A DNA stretch of 64,000 bases, taken from contig JAPDPR010000003.1 of NCBI GenBank assembly GCA_034506335.1, positions 1-64,000 of the forward strand. The letters are read 5' to 3'. Position numbers and translations under genes: made by a program. Source of the stretch: a candidate division KSB1 bacterium. Lineage in GTDB: Bacteria; Zhuqueibacterota; Zhuqueibacteria; JANLFK01; Oleimicrobiaceae. A model generated the notes under the pieces. That model saw only the letters and a program-made list of their open reading frames with translations, made no database searches and was not told where the DNA came from. How positions within the stretch are numbered: the stretch's first letter is position 1; each line of letters starts with the position of its first letter. This document shows positions 32,903 through 42,456 of this stretch, piece after piece.

Positions 32903-35572
32903 ATGCCTGATAGAGTCGTGTCATCTTCTTCCGCAACAGTGCCGGCGTTTGAGGGCCAAACTCCGCTGATGAAGCAGTACCTGCGCCTGAAAGCGCAGTA
33001 CCGCGATGCCATCCTCTTTTTCCGCATGGGCGATTTTTACGAAATGTTCTACGACGATGCCAAAATCGCGGCCCAGGTGCTGGGTATTGCGCTGACCAGC
33101 CGGGCGCACGGCAAGGCAGCCAATGTGCCGCTGGCAGGTTTTCCTCACCACGCCTTGGAGAGCTATCTGACGAAAATGGTGAAAGCGGGGTACAAGGTGG
33201 CCATCTGCGAGCAAGTCGAAGACCCCAAGAAGGCCAAGGTGGTGGTGAAGCGGGATGTATTGGAAGTGGTCACCCCCGGCACAGTGCTCACCGATGGGCT
33301 ACTAGAGACCAAGCGCAACAATTTCTTGGTGGCCGTATATCTCAAAGGTCAAACGTTTGGGCTGGCCGCTGCCGACGTGTCCACCGGTGACTTTGTTGCC
33401 GGCGAATTCCCCACGAGCCAGCTCAGGGAACAGGTGGCGCGCGCCGAACCTGCCGAGTTGTTGGTCAGCGAGGAGCAGTTGTCCTATGTTGTGGAACAAC
33501 TCGGGCCCGGCCTGCAGGCCATGGTTTCAAAGTGTGAGGAATGGATTTTTCATCGCGAGTATGCCTACGAGGTCTTGACGCAACATTTCGGCACCACCTC
33601 CTTGCGGGGATTTGGCTGTGAAGACCTTGACGCAGGGGTGTCGGCAGCCGGCGCAGTAGTGCACTATCTCAAGGAGACACAAAAGAACGAGCTTAAACAC
33701 CTCAACCGGCTGGCGCGCCTCAACGAAGCGGACTACCTGGGACTGGATGCGGCGACGCGGCGAAATTTGGAGCTGGTGGCGCCGATGAACCCAGGGGGGG
33801 CCAGGGCCACGCTCCTTTCGGTCCTCGATCGAACGTTGACCCCTATGGGTGGACGCATGTTGGTGCAATGGCTTCTCCGGCCCCTGACCAACAAGTCTGC
33901 CATCGAGCGTCGCCTGGACGCGGTGGAGGAGCTGGTGGCGCACGGGGAACTGCGGCAAAAGCTGCGTGACTTGTTACGTCGCGTTGGCGACCTGGAACGC
34001 TTGATGGCCAGGGTGAACACAGGCCGGGCCAACGCCCGCGACCTCAACGCCTTAATGCGCACCCTGACTCTTGTCCCGGAGCTGCGCACCACCTTGGCTC
34101 CCCTGGAAAGTGCCCAGCTGTGTCACATCCGCGATGGACTCGAGGAGCTTCGCCCGTTGGTGGAGGAGCTGAAGCGGGCCTTAGTGGATGACCCACCGCT
34201 TCTCCTCACCGAGGGGGGGATCATCCGCGCCGGTTACAGCAAAGAGCTGGACGAGCTGCGCGCCATCGCCTTTTCCGGCAAGGATTGGATTGCCAAACTC
34301 CAGACGCGCGAGCGCGAGCGCACGGGCATCCCCTCCCTCAAGGTGAACTACAACAAGGTGTTCGGATACTACATCGAGGTCACCAAGCCACATCTCTCCA
34401 AAGTGCCCCCAGACTATGTGCGCAAGCAAACCACCGTTGGGGCGGAGCGGTTTATTACTCCTGAGCTAAAGGAGTACGAGGAGAAAGTCCTCGGGGCGGA
34501 AGAGAAAATTGCGGTGTTAGAGTACGAGCTGTTTGATCAGCTCCGCAAGCGCACAGCCCTCCAGACCGAAGTCGTGCAACTCGACGCCAGACTCATTGCT
34601 GAACTGGACTGCCTGGTTAGCCTTGCGGAGGTGGCGGTCAACAACCGCTACGTCCGCCCAGAAATCAACGAGTCCACCGCCATTCGGCTCAAGGACAGTC
34701 GGCACCCGGTGATCGAGCGACTGCTGCCCGCAGGGCAGGCCTTTGTCCCGAACGACCTGTTTATCGACAGTTCCAGCGACCAGATTCTGATCATCACCGG
34801 GCCAAACATGGCGGGCAAGTCCACCTACCTGCGGCAGGTAGGTCTCATTGTGATCATGGCGCAGATGGGCAGCTTTGTGCCGGCCGCGGAGGCTCACATC
34901 GGCATTGTGGACAAGATCTTCACCCGCGTCGGCGCCTCCGACAACCTGGCAGGAGGGGAAAGCACCTTCTTGACGGAAATGAACGAGACGGCGAACATAT
35001 TGAACAACGCCACACCTCGCAGCCTCATTTTGCTGGACGAAATCGGGCGTGGTACCAGCACCTTTGACGGGCTGTCAATCGCGTGGGCGGTAGCGGAGTT
35101 TCTCCACAATACCCCCCGGCTGGCCGCGAAGACGATGTTTGCCACGCATTACCACGAACTTACAGAGCTGGCGCTGATTTTACCTCGGGTGAAGAACTAC
35201 AACGTTGCCGTCAAAGAGTGGGGCGACAGAATCGTGTTCCTGCGCAAGATTGTTGAAGGGGGATGTGACCACAGCTACGGCATCCACGTGGCGCAGCTGG
35301 CAGGCTTGCCCAAGGAGGTTATCGACCGGGCGAAGGAGATTCTAGCCAACTTGGAGGCCGAGGCCCTGACCCCCACCGAGGAGCCCAAGATTGCGCTGCG
35401 GCGACCGTCTTCCGAGGAGAGGGCACAGCAGCTGCAGTTGGACATCTTTGCCGCCCAGGAACGACAGCTGGCGGAAGAACTCCGCAACATCGACGTGAAT
35501 AACCTCACGCCGCTCCAGGCTTTGAACAAACTCTTCGAGTTGAAGAAGAAGGTTGATGGCGAAAAGCCGTAA
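32903..35572 (+). CDS. mutS: DNA mismatch repair protein MutS
   Basis: An 889-residue MutS1. The mismatch-binding Phe-x-Glu lies in FFRMGDFYEMFYDDA near residue 40. The ATPase has Walker A TGPNMAGKSTYL near 635, Walker B LILLDEIGRGTSTFDG near 715 and the signature STFLTEM. The C-terminal region after 810 contains a dimer-forming helix. It recognises mispairs and recruits MutL; no mutL is present in the window. The stop codon sits inside an intrinsic-terminator hairpin loop, ending the operon. Confidence 0.97.
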   Translation: MPDRVVSSSSATVPAFEGQTPLMKQYLRLKAQYRDAILFFRMGDFYEMFYDDAKIAAQVLGIALTSRAHGKAANVPLAGFPHHALESYLTKMVKAGYKVAICEQVEDPKKAKVVVKRDVLEVVTPGTVLTDGLLETKRNNFLVAVYLKGQTFGLAAADVSTGDFVAGEFPTSQLREQVARAEPAELLVSEEQLSYVVEQLGPGLQAMVSKCEEWIFHREYAYEVLTQHFGTTSLRGFGCEDLDAGVSAAGAVVHYLKETQKNELKHLNRLARLNEADYLGLDAATRRNLELVAPMNPGGARATLLSVLDRTLTPMGGRMLVQWLLRPLTNKSAIERRLDAVEELVAHGELRQKLRDLLRRVGDLERLMARVNTGRANARDLNALMRTLTLVPELRTTLAPLESAQLCHIRDGLEELRPLVEELKRALVDDPPLLLTEGGIIRAGYSKELDELRAIAFSGKDWIAKLQTRERERTGIPSLKVNYNKVFGYYIEVTKPHLSKVPPDYVRKQTTVGAERFITPELKEYEEKVLGAEEKIAVLEYELFDQLRKRTALQTEVVQLDARLIAELDCLVSLAEVAVNNRYVRPEINESTAIRLKDSRHPVIERLLPAGQAFVPNDLFIDSSSDQILIITGPNMAGKSTYLRQVGLIVIMAQMGSFVPAAEAHIGIVDKIFTRVGASDNLAGGESTFLTEMNETANILNNATPRSLILLDEIGRGTSTFDGLSIAWAVAEFLHNTPRLAAKTMFATHYHELTELALILPRVKNYNVAVKEWGDRIVFLRKIVEGGCDHSYGIHVAQLAGLPKEVIDRAKEILANLEAEALTPTEEPKIALRRPSSEERAQQLQLDIFAAQERQLAEELRNIDVNNLTPLQALNKLFELKKKVDGEKP

Positions 35573-35588
35573 CGGCTTGTTTCTTTTT
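35564..35588 (+). terminator. Intrinsic terminator overlapping the mutS stop codon
   Basis: AAGCCG (35564-35569) and CGGCTT (35573-35578) pair around a 3-nt loop that is the TAA stop codon itself. GTTTCTTTTT follows. Ribosomes finishing mutS would cover the hairpin. Confidence 0.75.
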
Positions 35589-35608
35589 GGCCACGATCAC
35601 GAAAGGCC

Positions 35609-35637
35609 TTGATTTTCGCCGGCGCCTTTTGTAGATT
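35609..35637 (+). promoter_or_regulatory. Sigma-70-like promoter for the PorV-like gene
   Basis: TTGATT (35609-35614), 17-bp spacer, TAGATT (35632-35637). It starts 20 bp after the mutS terminator, with a leader of about 60 nt. Confidence 0.55.
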
Positions 35638-35701
35638 GCATCAGGGTCAGCGTGCGAACAGTAGGGTTTTTGCCACTGAGGTATTGGTGTTAGCGCAGAA
35701 C

Positions 35702-36727
35702 ATGGCAAAAGTGGTCGTGACCATCCTTCTGCTGGCGCAAGCGGTGTTGGCCGGCCAGTGGAGGGTGGGCAAGTACGCAGGCGAGTTCATGAGTGTGGGC
35801 GTGGGGGCCCGCGCCCTGGGCATGGGAGGGGCGCACGTGGCCGTGGCCAAGGACGTGACAGCTGGCTATTGGAACCCGGCCGGCTTGGCATGGGTGACCT
35901 TCCCCCAGCTGGCAGCCATGCACGCGGAGCGCTTTGCCGGCGTAGTCAACTATGACTATGTCGGAGCGGCCCTCCCTCTGGGCCATGCGCTGGCGGTTGG
36001 CCTCACCATCACCCGCACAGCCGTAGATGACATCCCCATCACCACGCGACTGCGCAACCCGGAGCTGGCCCTTGGCGAGCTGTACACGGAAAACGGCGTG
36101 GTGGTGCGCAACACGCCTTATATCGAGAAGTATGTCACCGACGCCGAGTGGGTGTGGGCCGTGTCGGTGGCGCGAGCACGCTCCAGCTCCATCTCCTACG
36201 GCGCGACGGCCAAAGTAGTGCATAAGGGCGTGGGTTCATTTGCTGCCTGGGGGGTGGGATTCGACCTGGGCGCGCGGTGGAATCCGATCGAGCATCTGGT
36301 CATTGGAGGCGTGGTGCAGGATGTGACCACCACGGTGTTGGTGTGGGACTCAACGGGTACGCGGGAGTTTGTCTTGCCCACCGCCAAGTGGGGCCTGGCC
36401 TACCCGTTGTCTGTTCGCTGGCTCCGCGGGACCATCACCCCGGCGGTGGATGTGGACATCAAGTTCGAGGGGAGGAAGAGCGCCGCGCAGATGAGTCTAG
36501 GGCAAGCAAGCGCTGACTGGCATTTTGGGATAGAGTATGCATTCCGCCAGGCGGTGGCCCTGCGCGCCGGCAGCGACGTGGGCCGTCTTACCTTCGGCCT
36601 TGGAGTAAGGTTACCCCAGCTGGATGTCGACTATGCCTACCTGAGCCATGACCAGCTCGGTGCCACGCATCGCATCTCTCTTCAGCTTACCATCCAGAAA
36701 GAAAAGTTTGGGCGGCGAGAAAAATGA
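35702..36727 (+). CDS. PorV/UPF0164-family outer-membrane beta-barrel protein
   Basis: About 341 residues with a signal peptide (MAKVVVTILLLAQAVLA/GQW). The mature protein opens with FMSVGVGARALGMGGAHVAV and TAGYWNPAGLAW, the hallmark of PorV/UPF0164 barrels of FCB bacteria. Alternating hydrophobic strands run to the end (ISLQLTI). PorV homologues in Bacteroidetes help release and anchor T9SS cargo, which would fit the giant protein encoded at 1602, but many paralogues have no known role. The start is uncertain: ATG 35702 lacks a clear ribosome-binding site; an in-frame GTG at 35687 has GAGG upstream. Confidence 0.85.
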   Translation: MAKVVVTILLLAQAVLAGQWRVGKYAGEFMSVGVGARALGMGGAHVAVAKDVTAGYWNPAGLAWVTFPQLAAMHAERFAGVVNYDYVGAALPLGHALAVGLTITRTAVDDIPITTRLRNPELALGELYTENGVVVRNTPYIEKYVTDAEWVWAVSVARARSSSISYGATAKVVHKGVGSFAAWGVGFDLGARWNPIEHLVIGGVVQDVTTTVLVWDSTGTREFVLPTAKWGLAYPLSVRWLRGTITPAVDVDIKFEGRKSAAQMSLGQASADWHFGIEYAFRQAVALRAGSDVGRLTFGLGVRLPQLDVDYAYLSHDQLGATHRISLQLTIQKEKFGRREK

Positions 36728-36834
36728 TGTGCCTGACCAGGTGGGTTAGCGCACACGCTATGCGGCCATCAGCCGGGAAGTGGAGGCGCGTGGCTTAATA
36801 TCTTGAAAACATTAGCCCAAACAGAAGATTTCGG

Positions 36835-36863
36835 TTGACAAAGAGCTGAAAAATTGCTATAAT
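36835..36863 (+). promoter_or_regulatory. Perfect-consensus sigma-70 promoter for the yicC-gmk-rpoZ-coaBC operon
   Basis: TTGACA (36835-36840), exactly 17 bp, TATAAT (36858-36863): full agreement with the canonical consensus, in a locally AT-rich patch. It drives a likely housekeeping operon starting at 36933. The region 36728-36834 contains no gene. Confidence 0.85.
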
Positions 36864-36932
36864 CAACGTCCCGTGCACCGAAAGCAGCCTGGGCGCGTGG
36901 GGGGAGTTCTCTGTGGACATCCGAGGGATACC

Positions 36933-37811
36933 ATGATTGCCAGCATGACGGGCTTCGGCACGGCGGTGTGGAGCGAGGATGGCATCGAGGCCACTACCGA
37001 GGTGCGTGCCTTCAACAATCGCTTTCTGGACGTCTCCGTGCACCTGCCGCGGTTTTTGGCCAACCGTGACCAGGAGGTCAAAGAGATCGTCCGGCGTCAT
37101 GTTACGCGTGGACGCGTGAATGTGTCCGTTGCCGTCAAGATGGAGAACAACTCTGCTCTTGGTCTCAAGGTCGACCTGGACATGGCGCAGGCTTACAAGC
37201 ATCTCCTGGAGGAGCTGAACGAGAAACTGCAGCTCCAGGACCGTGTGCGTCTGGATCATCTGGTTGGCCTGCCCGATATCTTCGGCGTGGAGAGCGACCA
37301 GGAGCGTGCGGAGAAGGCATGGGCGGTGGCGGAGCGGGCTCTGGGCATGGCCCTGGAGCAAATGATCGCCATGCGCGCCCAGGAAGGGGCCGAACTCCGT
37401 CGGGACCTCGAGAAGAGGATTGCCCTGCTGGAGGAGAAGGTCGGCCGCATCGAAGCCCTGTCCCAAGAGCGGGCAGGCGAGTTGATGCACCGTTTCCGCG
37501 CCCGAGTTCAGGCCCTCGCGCAGGATGTGTCGGTGGATGAGAACCGCCTTGCGCAGGAGGTGGCCATTCTGGCGGACCGTATGGACGTGACCGAGGAGTG
37601 CGTCCGCTTTCACAGCCATACCAAGCTCTTCCTGGCCTCGATGGACGGGGATGAGCCCCCAGGCCGGCGGCTGAACTTCTTGCTGCAAGAAATGCAGCGC
37701 GAGGCCAATACCATCGGAGCCAAGGCGGCCGATGCGGACATCTCTCACCTGGTGGTAGAGCTCAAGGACGAAGTGGAGAAGATCCGCGAACAGGTCCAGA
37801 ACATAGAGTGA
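36933..37811 (+). CDS. yicC: YicC-family endoribonuclease
   Basis: About 292 residues, starting with the family hallmark MIASMTGFGTA and NNRFLDVSVHLPR near residue 27. The C-terminal part has the conserved HxxxF and GRRLNFLLQEMQREANTIGAKA block near 245. YicC proteins are oligomeric endoribonucleases acting on small RNAs and RNA decay intermediates. Gene order yicC-remA-gmk-rpoZ-coaBC is widely conserved. The ATG at 36933 starts the conserved domain; the upstream in-frame extension from 36873 is non-conserved. Confidence 0.94.
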   Translation: MIASMTGFGTAVWSEDGIEATTEVRAFNNRFLDVSVHLPRFLANRDQEVKEIVRRHVTRGRVNVSVAVKMENNSALGLKVDLDMAQAYKHLLEELNEKLQLQDRVRLDHLVGLPDIFGVESDQERAEKAWAVAERALGMALEQMIAMRAQEGAELRRDLEKRIALLEEKVGRIEALSQERAGELMHRFRARVQALAQDVSVDENRLAQEVAILADRMDVTEECVRFHSHTKLFLASMDGDEPPGRRLNFLLQEMQREANTIGAKAADADISHLVVELKDEVEKIREQVQNIE

Positions 37812-37825
37812 GGAGATCCGCGGCG

Positions 37826-38104
37826 ATGGTAATGGTCGGCATTGGGCACGGCAACTACGTAGCTGCCGACAAGATTGTGGCTGTGGTCGTGGCCAACTCC
37901 AAGCCCATTCGGCAGATGATCCGCGAGGCGCGGGAACAAGGGCGACTGGTGGATGCCACCGCGGGCAAGCGCACGCGTACCGTGCTGGTCATGAGCAGCA
38001 ACCAGGTGGTTTTGTCGGCGAACGTGCCGCGCACTATTTTGCAACGCCTAGCGAAGCCCTTGCCCGCCATGGCGCAGGAGAGCGATGAAGCGGCCCTCGG
38101 TTGA
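37826..38104 (+). CDS. remA: RemA-like DUF370 regulatory protein
   Basis: About 92 residues matching DUF370/RemA: MVGIGHGNYVAADKIVAVV, SKPIRQMIREAREQGRLVDAT and GKRTRTVLVMSSNQVVLSA. In Bacillus RemA is a DNA-binding ring-forming activator of matrix genes, but the family sits beside gmk in many phyla with no biofilm link. The start ATG 37826 follows AGGAG; a GTG at 37808 overlapping the yicC stop is less likely. The 3' end overlaps gmk by about 20 bp, indicating translational coupling. Confidence 0.9.
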   Translation: MVMVGIGHGNYVAADKIVAVVVANSKPIRQMIREAREQGRLVDATAGKRTRTVLVMSSNQVVLSANVPRTILQRLAKPLPAMAQESDEAALG

Positions 38105-38732
38105 CACGCGCGGGTTGTTGGTGGTGATCTCCTCCCCTTCGGGCGGGGGAAAGACGGCGGTGGTCCAGGGCCTGCTGCAACGTGACCCCGAGAGGTTCGT
38201 GTATGCAGTCACCGCAACTACTCGCCCGCCGCGACCAGGCGAACAACACGGGGTTCACTACTACTTCGTGAGCCCGGCCGAGTTTGCGCAGATGAGGGAC
38301 GGCGGCGAGCTGGTGGAGTGGGCTGAAGTCCATGGCTTCTTGTATGGCACCCCTCGTCGGTCCATTGAGGAACCGCTCCGCCAGGGCAAAGCGGTCTTGA
38401 TGGCCATCGATGTGAAGGGTGGGCAGGCAGTGCGGCACCTGTTTCCGGACCGTTCGCTGCTCATCTTTATCAAGCCGCCGTCTATGCGGGTGCTGCGCGA
38501 GAGGCTGATGAAGCGGAGCACCGAAGGGGCCGCAGAGATCGCCAAGCGACTGGAGCGGGTGGCCATGGAGATGGCTGCCTCGCGAAACTATGACTATGTG
38601 GTGGTTAATAGAGACCTGGAAAGAACGGTTGCGCGCGTGGCAAAGCTGGTTGCAGGCGCCCAGCGCGCGCACGTGACAAGGAAAGGACAAGCGCCACACA
38701 CTGTGGAAGCCAGTAAGGAGGCTGAGGACTGA
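38085..38732 (+). CDS. gmk: Guanylate kinase
   Basis: A 215-residue P-loop kinase converting GMP to GDP. The P-loop is SSPSGGGKT near residue 16, followed by the GMP-binding TATTRPPRPGE near 46 and GVHYYFV. The length is typical. It overlaps the end of remA, and its stop overlaps the rpoZ ATG (TGATG). Its location beside remA and rpoZ is the standard arrangement. Confidence 0.95.
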   Translation: MKRPSVDTRGLLVVISSPSGGGKTAVVQGLLQRDPERFVYAVTATTRPPRPGEQHGVHYYFVSPAEFAQMRDGGELVEWAEVHGFLYGTPRRSIEEPLRQGKAVLMAIDVKGGQAVRHLFPDRSLLIFIKPPSMRVLRERLMKRSTEGAAEIAKRLERVAMEMAASRNYDYVVVNRDLERTVARVAKLVAGAQRAHVTRKGQAPHTVEASKEAED

Positions 38733-39064
38733 TGCTGTACCAGATTGCGTTGGAAGACATCGAAAAGCACGCGGAGAGTGTCTACGAGGCGGTGGTCATC
38801 ATCGCCAAGCGCGCCAGACAGATCAACGACGAGCAGAAGCAGCTGGTGGAGAGGGAAATGCGGGAATTGATGGCGGACACCAAGGACGATCTCCTTGACG
38901 ACGACCAGCCGCGTGAACCAATCCACAGACCCTTCATGCGGCTGCCGAGGCCGACCACCCAGGCCCTGCAGGAGTTCCTGGAGGGCAAACTGCGCTACAC
39001 CTACGTCGAGCGTGAGGAGGAGAAGCCAGCAGAGGGTGCAGCGGAGGCACGCGAGGAAGAGTAA
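38732..39064 (+). CDS. rpoZ: RNA polymerase omega subunit
   Basis: This 110-residue protein has the omega/RPB6 core: YEAVVIIAKRARQIND near residue 20, with the conserved ARxARQI element that clamps the beta-prime C-terminus. The rest is acidic and divergent (ending EEEKPAEGAAEAREEE). Identification relies on the short core and on the conserved gmk-rpoZ-coaBC order. The gene is coupled to gmk through a TGATG overlap and ends 6 bp before coaBC. Confidence 0.85.
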   Translation: MLYQIALEDIEKHAESVYEAVVIIAKRARQINDEQKQLVEREMRELMADTKDDLLDDDQPREPIHRPFMRLPRPTTQALQEFLEGKLRYTYVEREEEKPAEGAAEAREEE

Positions 39065-39070
39065 GCAGGT

Positions 39071-40291
39071 ATGCTATTCCAGGGCAGAAAAGTGCTGGTC
39101 GGCGTCACGGGCGGCATCGCGGCATACAAAAGCTGTGAGCTTGTCCGGGCCCTGAAACGGGAAGGCGCCGAGGTACGCGTGGTGATGACCAAGGCCGCAT
39201 GTCAGTTCGTCACCCCGCTGACCTTCGAGACGCTCAGTGAGAACACGGTGCTGACGGAACTCTTTCCGGCAGCCGGAAAGGGGGGCACCATTCACATCGA
39301 GGCGGCGCGCTGGCCAGAGGTGGTGGTGATCGCCCCGGCCACTGCCAATTGCGTGGCAAAAGTGGCAGCGGGAGTGGCCGACGACCTCCTGACTACCATG
39401 GTCGCAGCCACGACTGCACCTGTTGTCTTCTGCCCGGCGATGAACAAGGAAATGTACGCCAAGGCGGTGTTCCGCCAGAATGTGGAACAGCTGAAGCGCC
39501 TTGGGTACCTCTTTGTGGATGCAGAAGCAGGGGACCTTGCCTGCGGCGAAGAGGGATGGGGGCGTCTTGCGGACAAGGAGCGCATCCTTGACGCAGTCAA
39601 GTCGGTCCTGCTCGGCTCAAAGGAGTTAGCGGGCCACCGCATTGTCGTAACCGCGGGGCGCACCGAAGAGGACATAGACCCGGTGCGTTTTGTCACCAAT
39701 CGTTCCTCCGGTAAGATGGGCTTTGCTCTTGCCGAGGTGGCCGCGCTCATGGGAGCGGAGGTGCACTTGATCACCGGCCCGAGCGCAGAACGGCCATTCT
39801 CCAGTGTCACTTGCGAAAGTGTGCGGACCTCCGCCCAGATGGCTGAGGCAGTGCGGGCGGCAATTGCGGAGGCGGACGTGCTCATCATGGCTGCCGCCGT
39901 GGCGGACTTTCGGCCCAAGCATGTGAGTCCCCACAAACTGAAAAAGGGCCTGGAGCGTGTGGCCCTGGAGCTGGAACGGACTGAAGACATCCTTGCCAGC
40001 ATTGGTCGGCACAAGGAACGGCGGCTTCTGGTGGGTTTCGCAGTGGAGACAGAAAATGAACTGGAAAACGCCACTGCGAAGTTGAGTGCAAAGAATCTCG
40101 ACATGATTGTGCTCAACAACCCGATGGAGGAAGGTGCCGGCTTTGGCACCGACACTAACAAGGTAACCCTCATCAAGCGGGATGGGACAGTGCTGCGCCT
40201 GCCGTTGATGTCCAAGCGCGAGGTTGCACGGGTAATCTTGGGGCACGTGGTCGAGCTCTTGGCGAAGAGGGGGGATGCCAGCAGCTTGTAG
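39071..40291 (+). CDS. coaBC: Bifunctional phosphopantothenoylcysteine decarboxylase / phosphopantothenate-cysteine ligase
   Basis: A 406-residue fusion catalysing two successive steps of coenzyme A synthesis. The N-terminal CoaC half has [10 protein letters not shown] near residue 8, the catalytic His in [19 protein letters not shown] near 76, PAMNKEMY near 123 and the [11 protein letters not shown] lid with its active-site Cys near 157. The C-terminal CoaB half has [15 protein letters not shown] near 192 and the nucleotide-binding region near VLNNP. The length is typical. Confidence 0.96.
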   Translation: MLFQGRKVLVGVTGGIAAYKSCELVRALKREGAEVRVVMTKAACQFVTPLTFETLSENTVLTELFPAAGKGGTIHIEAARWPEVVVIAPATANCVAKVAAGVADDLLTTMVAATTAPVVFCPAMNKEMYAKAVFRQNVEQLKRLGYLFVDAEAGDLACGEEGWGRLADKERILDAVKSVLLGSKELAGHRIVVTAGRTEEDIDPVRFVTNRSSGKMGFALAEVAALMGAEVHLITGPSAERPFSSVTCESVRTSAQMAEAVRAAIAEADVLIMAAAVADFRPKHVSPHKLKKGLERVALELERTEDILASIGRHKERRLLVGFAVETENELENATAKLSAKNLDMIVLNNPMEEGAGFGTDTNKVTLIKRDGTVLRLPLMSKREVARVILGHVVELLAKRGDASSL

Positions 40292-40303
40292 GGCGAAGAG
40301 GCC

Positions 40304-41002
40304 ATGGGAGGCATTGACGAGACAGATCGTGAGCTTGTGGAGCGCTTCTTGCGGCAGCACGCCGAGCTGTACGGGCCAGAGGTGTTTGTGCCTGCCCGTG
40401 CGCAAGCTCCTGCAGTGCCTACAGCCGATCCGCTCCGAGCTTACTACGAGGAGATTCGCCACTGCCGGAAGTGCCCTTTGGCGGAGAGACGCACGCACTT
40501 TGTGTTTGGCGTCGGGAATCCTCACGCGCGCGTCATGCTCATCGGCGAAGCCCCTGGAGCCGACGAAGACCGGCTGGGTGAGCCATTTGTGGGCCGGGCA
40601 GGACAACTCTTGACCCGTCTGCTCAGAGAAAGCGGTTTTGCGCGCGAGGAGGTCTACATCGCAAATATCCTCAAGTGCCGGCCTCCTGAGAACCGCGACC
40701 CGCTCCCCACAGAAATCGCCCTCTGCTTTCCCTACTTGCGAAAGCAGATCGAGCTCATTGCCCCGGACTTTATCGTTGCTCTTGGGCGCATTGCGGCGCA
40801 CACCTTGCTGAATACCACCACACCGCTGAACAAACTGCGGGGGGTGGTGCACGGGTGCGCAGGCGCGCGCTTGATCGTCACATACCACCCGGCGGCGATT
40901 CTCCGTGCACCCCAATTTGAGGAGCCTGCGCGCCAAGACCTGCGGATGCTCCGGATGCTTTACGAGCAAAAGTACGGCAGCGCCAGTTCGGCAAAGGCAT
41001 GA
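40304..41002 (+). CDS. Family 4 uracil-DNA glycosylase (Fe-S type)
   Basis: A 232-residue UDG family-4 enzyme that removes uracil from DNA. Motif A is GEAPGADED near residue 85 and motif B is HPAAIL near 199. The four [4Fe-4S] ligands are visible: CRKC near 57-60, the Cys of [10 protein letters not shown] near 127 and that of ALCFPYL near 143. The N-terminal 40 residues are a variable extension. It lies between coaBC and dnaB. This family is common in thermophiles but not limited to them. Confidence 0.93.
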   Translation: MGGIDETDRELVERFLRQHAELYGPEVFVPARAQAPAVPTADPLRAYYEEIRHCRKCPLAERRTHFVFGVGNPHARVMLIGEAPGADEDRLGEPFVGRAGQLLTRLLRESGFAREEVYIANILKCRPPENRDPLPTEIALCFPYLRKQIELIAPDFIVALGRIAAHTLLNTTTPLNKLRGVVHGCAGARLIVTYHPAAILRAPQFEEPARQDLRMLRMLYEQKYGSASSAKA

Positions 41003-41034
41003 AGATGTTTATCGGAATGAGGGCATGAAACCAT

Positions 41035-42429
41035 ATGGCACGTGAACGGACTTCCGCCCAAAGCAGGCCCCTCCCGGAAGCGGGCGAGCGTGTGCCCCCT
41101 CAAAGTTTAGAAGCAGAGATGGCCGTCCTGGGTGCGATTCTGTTGCAGGAAGAAGCGCTTGGGAAGGCTATAGAACTCCTGGACGAGCAGGCATTCTACA
41201 GGCTTGCCCATCGCAAGATCTTCAGTGCCGCCCTCGCGCTGCACCAACGCAACGAGCCGGTGGACATCGTCACCTTGAGCAATGAGCTGGCAAAGCGCAA
41301 GGAGCTCGACGAGGTGGGGGGCTCCTACTACCTCACGGAGTTGGTGGAACGCGTCCCCTCGGCGGCCAACGTCGAGTACCACGCCAGGATCGTATTGGAA
41401 AAGGCCTTGCGGCGCAGACTCATCGAAGTGGCCAACGAGATAAGCACTCAGGCCTATGAGGGCGAGGAGCAGGCGTATGAGCTGATCGACCAGGCGGAGC
41501 AGAAGATTTTCCGGCTCGCAGAGCGGCGCCTCCGCAGGGGGTTCGAGAGCATCGACCGCATCATGCACGAGACTTTTGACGTAGTTGAGCAGTTTCACCG
41601 GCGGCACGGAGGGGTCACCGGTGTACCCACGGGGTTCACCCGCCTCGATGAGCTGACCGCCGGACTGCAGAACTCCGAGCTCATCATCATTGCCGGGCGC
41701 CCTTCCATGGGCAAGACAGCCTTTGCCTTGAACATAGCCCACCACGCGGCGATCAACGCCGGGGTCACGGTGGGCATCTTCAGCCTGGAAATGGCCAGAC
41801 ACCAGCTTGCCTTGCGCATGCTTTGCACAGCCGCCCGCGTCGATCAGCACCTGGTGCGCACTGGGCGACTGGCTGACGAAGATTGGCCGCGCCTGAGCCT
41901 GGCAGTGGGCCACCTGGCCGAGGCCCCCATTTTTATTGACGATACGCCAGCCATCAGCGTGCTGGAAATTCGCGCCAAGGCCCGTCGCCTGAAGGCTCAA
42001 TACAATCTGGGCCTGCTCATTATCGACTATCTGCAGTTGGTGCGGGGACCAAGCCAGGCGGAGAACCGCCAGCAAGAGATCTCTATGATCACCCAGTCGC
42101 TGAAGGCGCTGGCCAAGGAGTTGAATATCCCGGTGGTGGCCCTGTCGCAACTGTCTCGTGCTGTGGAGACGCGCGCCGGCGACCGCCGTCCTATCCTTTC
42201 CGATCTGCGTGAATCGGGCGCCATCGAACAAGATGCCGATGTGGTGCTGTTTCTCTATCGGCCAGAGGTGTACAGGGCGCCTGAGCAAGAAGGGACGGCA
42301 GAAGTCATCATTGGCAAGCAGCGAAGCGGTCCTACCGGAACCGTCAACCTCACCTTTGTCAAGGAGTACGTAATGTTTGCCAACCCAGCGGCGGAGGTGG
42401 GGTTAGTGCCGCCAGAAGAAGTGTTCTGA
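41035..42429 (+). CDS. dnaB: Replicative DNA helicase DnaB
   Basis: A 464-residue helicase. The N-terminal domain (PPQSLEAEMAVLGAILL) is near residue 20. The RecA-like motor has Walker A AGRPSMGKTAFAL near 221, Walker B LLIIDYLQLVRG near 325, and DLRESGAIEQDADVVLFLYRPE near 385 with the arginine-finger region. No intein is present. It unwinds the replication fork as a hexamer. It follows the UDG gene by 32 bp. Confidence 0.97.
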   Translation: MARERTSAQSRPLPEAGERVPPQSLEAEMAVLGAILLQEEALGKAIELLDEQAFYRLAHRKIFSAALALHQRNEPVDIVTLSNELAKRKELDEVGGSYYLTELVERVPSAANVEYHARIVLEKALRRRLIEVANEISTQAYEGEEQAYELIDQAEQKIFRLAERRLRRGFESIDRIMHETFDVVEQFHRRHGGVTGVPTGFTRLDELTAGLQNSELIIIAGRPSMGKTAFALNIAHHAAINAGVTVGIFSLEMARHQLALRMLCTAARVDQHLVRTGRLADEDWPRLSLAVGHLAEAPIFIDDTPAISVLEIRAKARRLKAQYNLGLLIIDYLQLVRGPSQAENRQQEISMITQSLKALAKELNIPVVALSQLSRAVETRAGDRRPILSDLRESGAIEQDADVVLFLYRPEVYRAPEQEGTAEVIIGKQRSGPTGTVNLTFVKEYVMFANPAAEVGLVPPEEVF

Positions 42430-42456
42430 CACGCACGAGGATGGGCTGAACCAATC

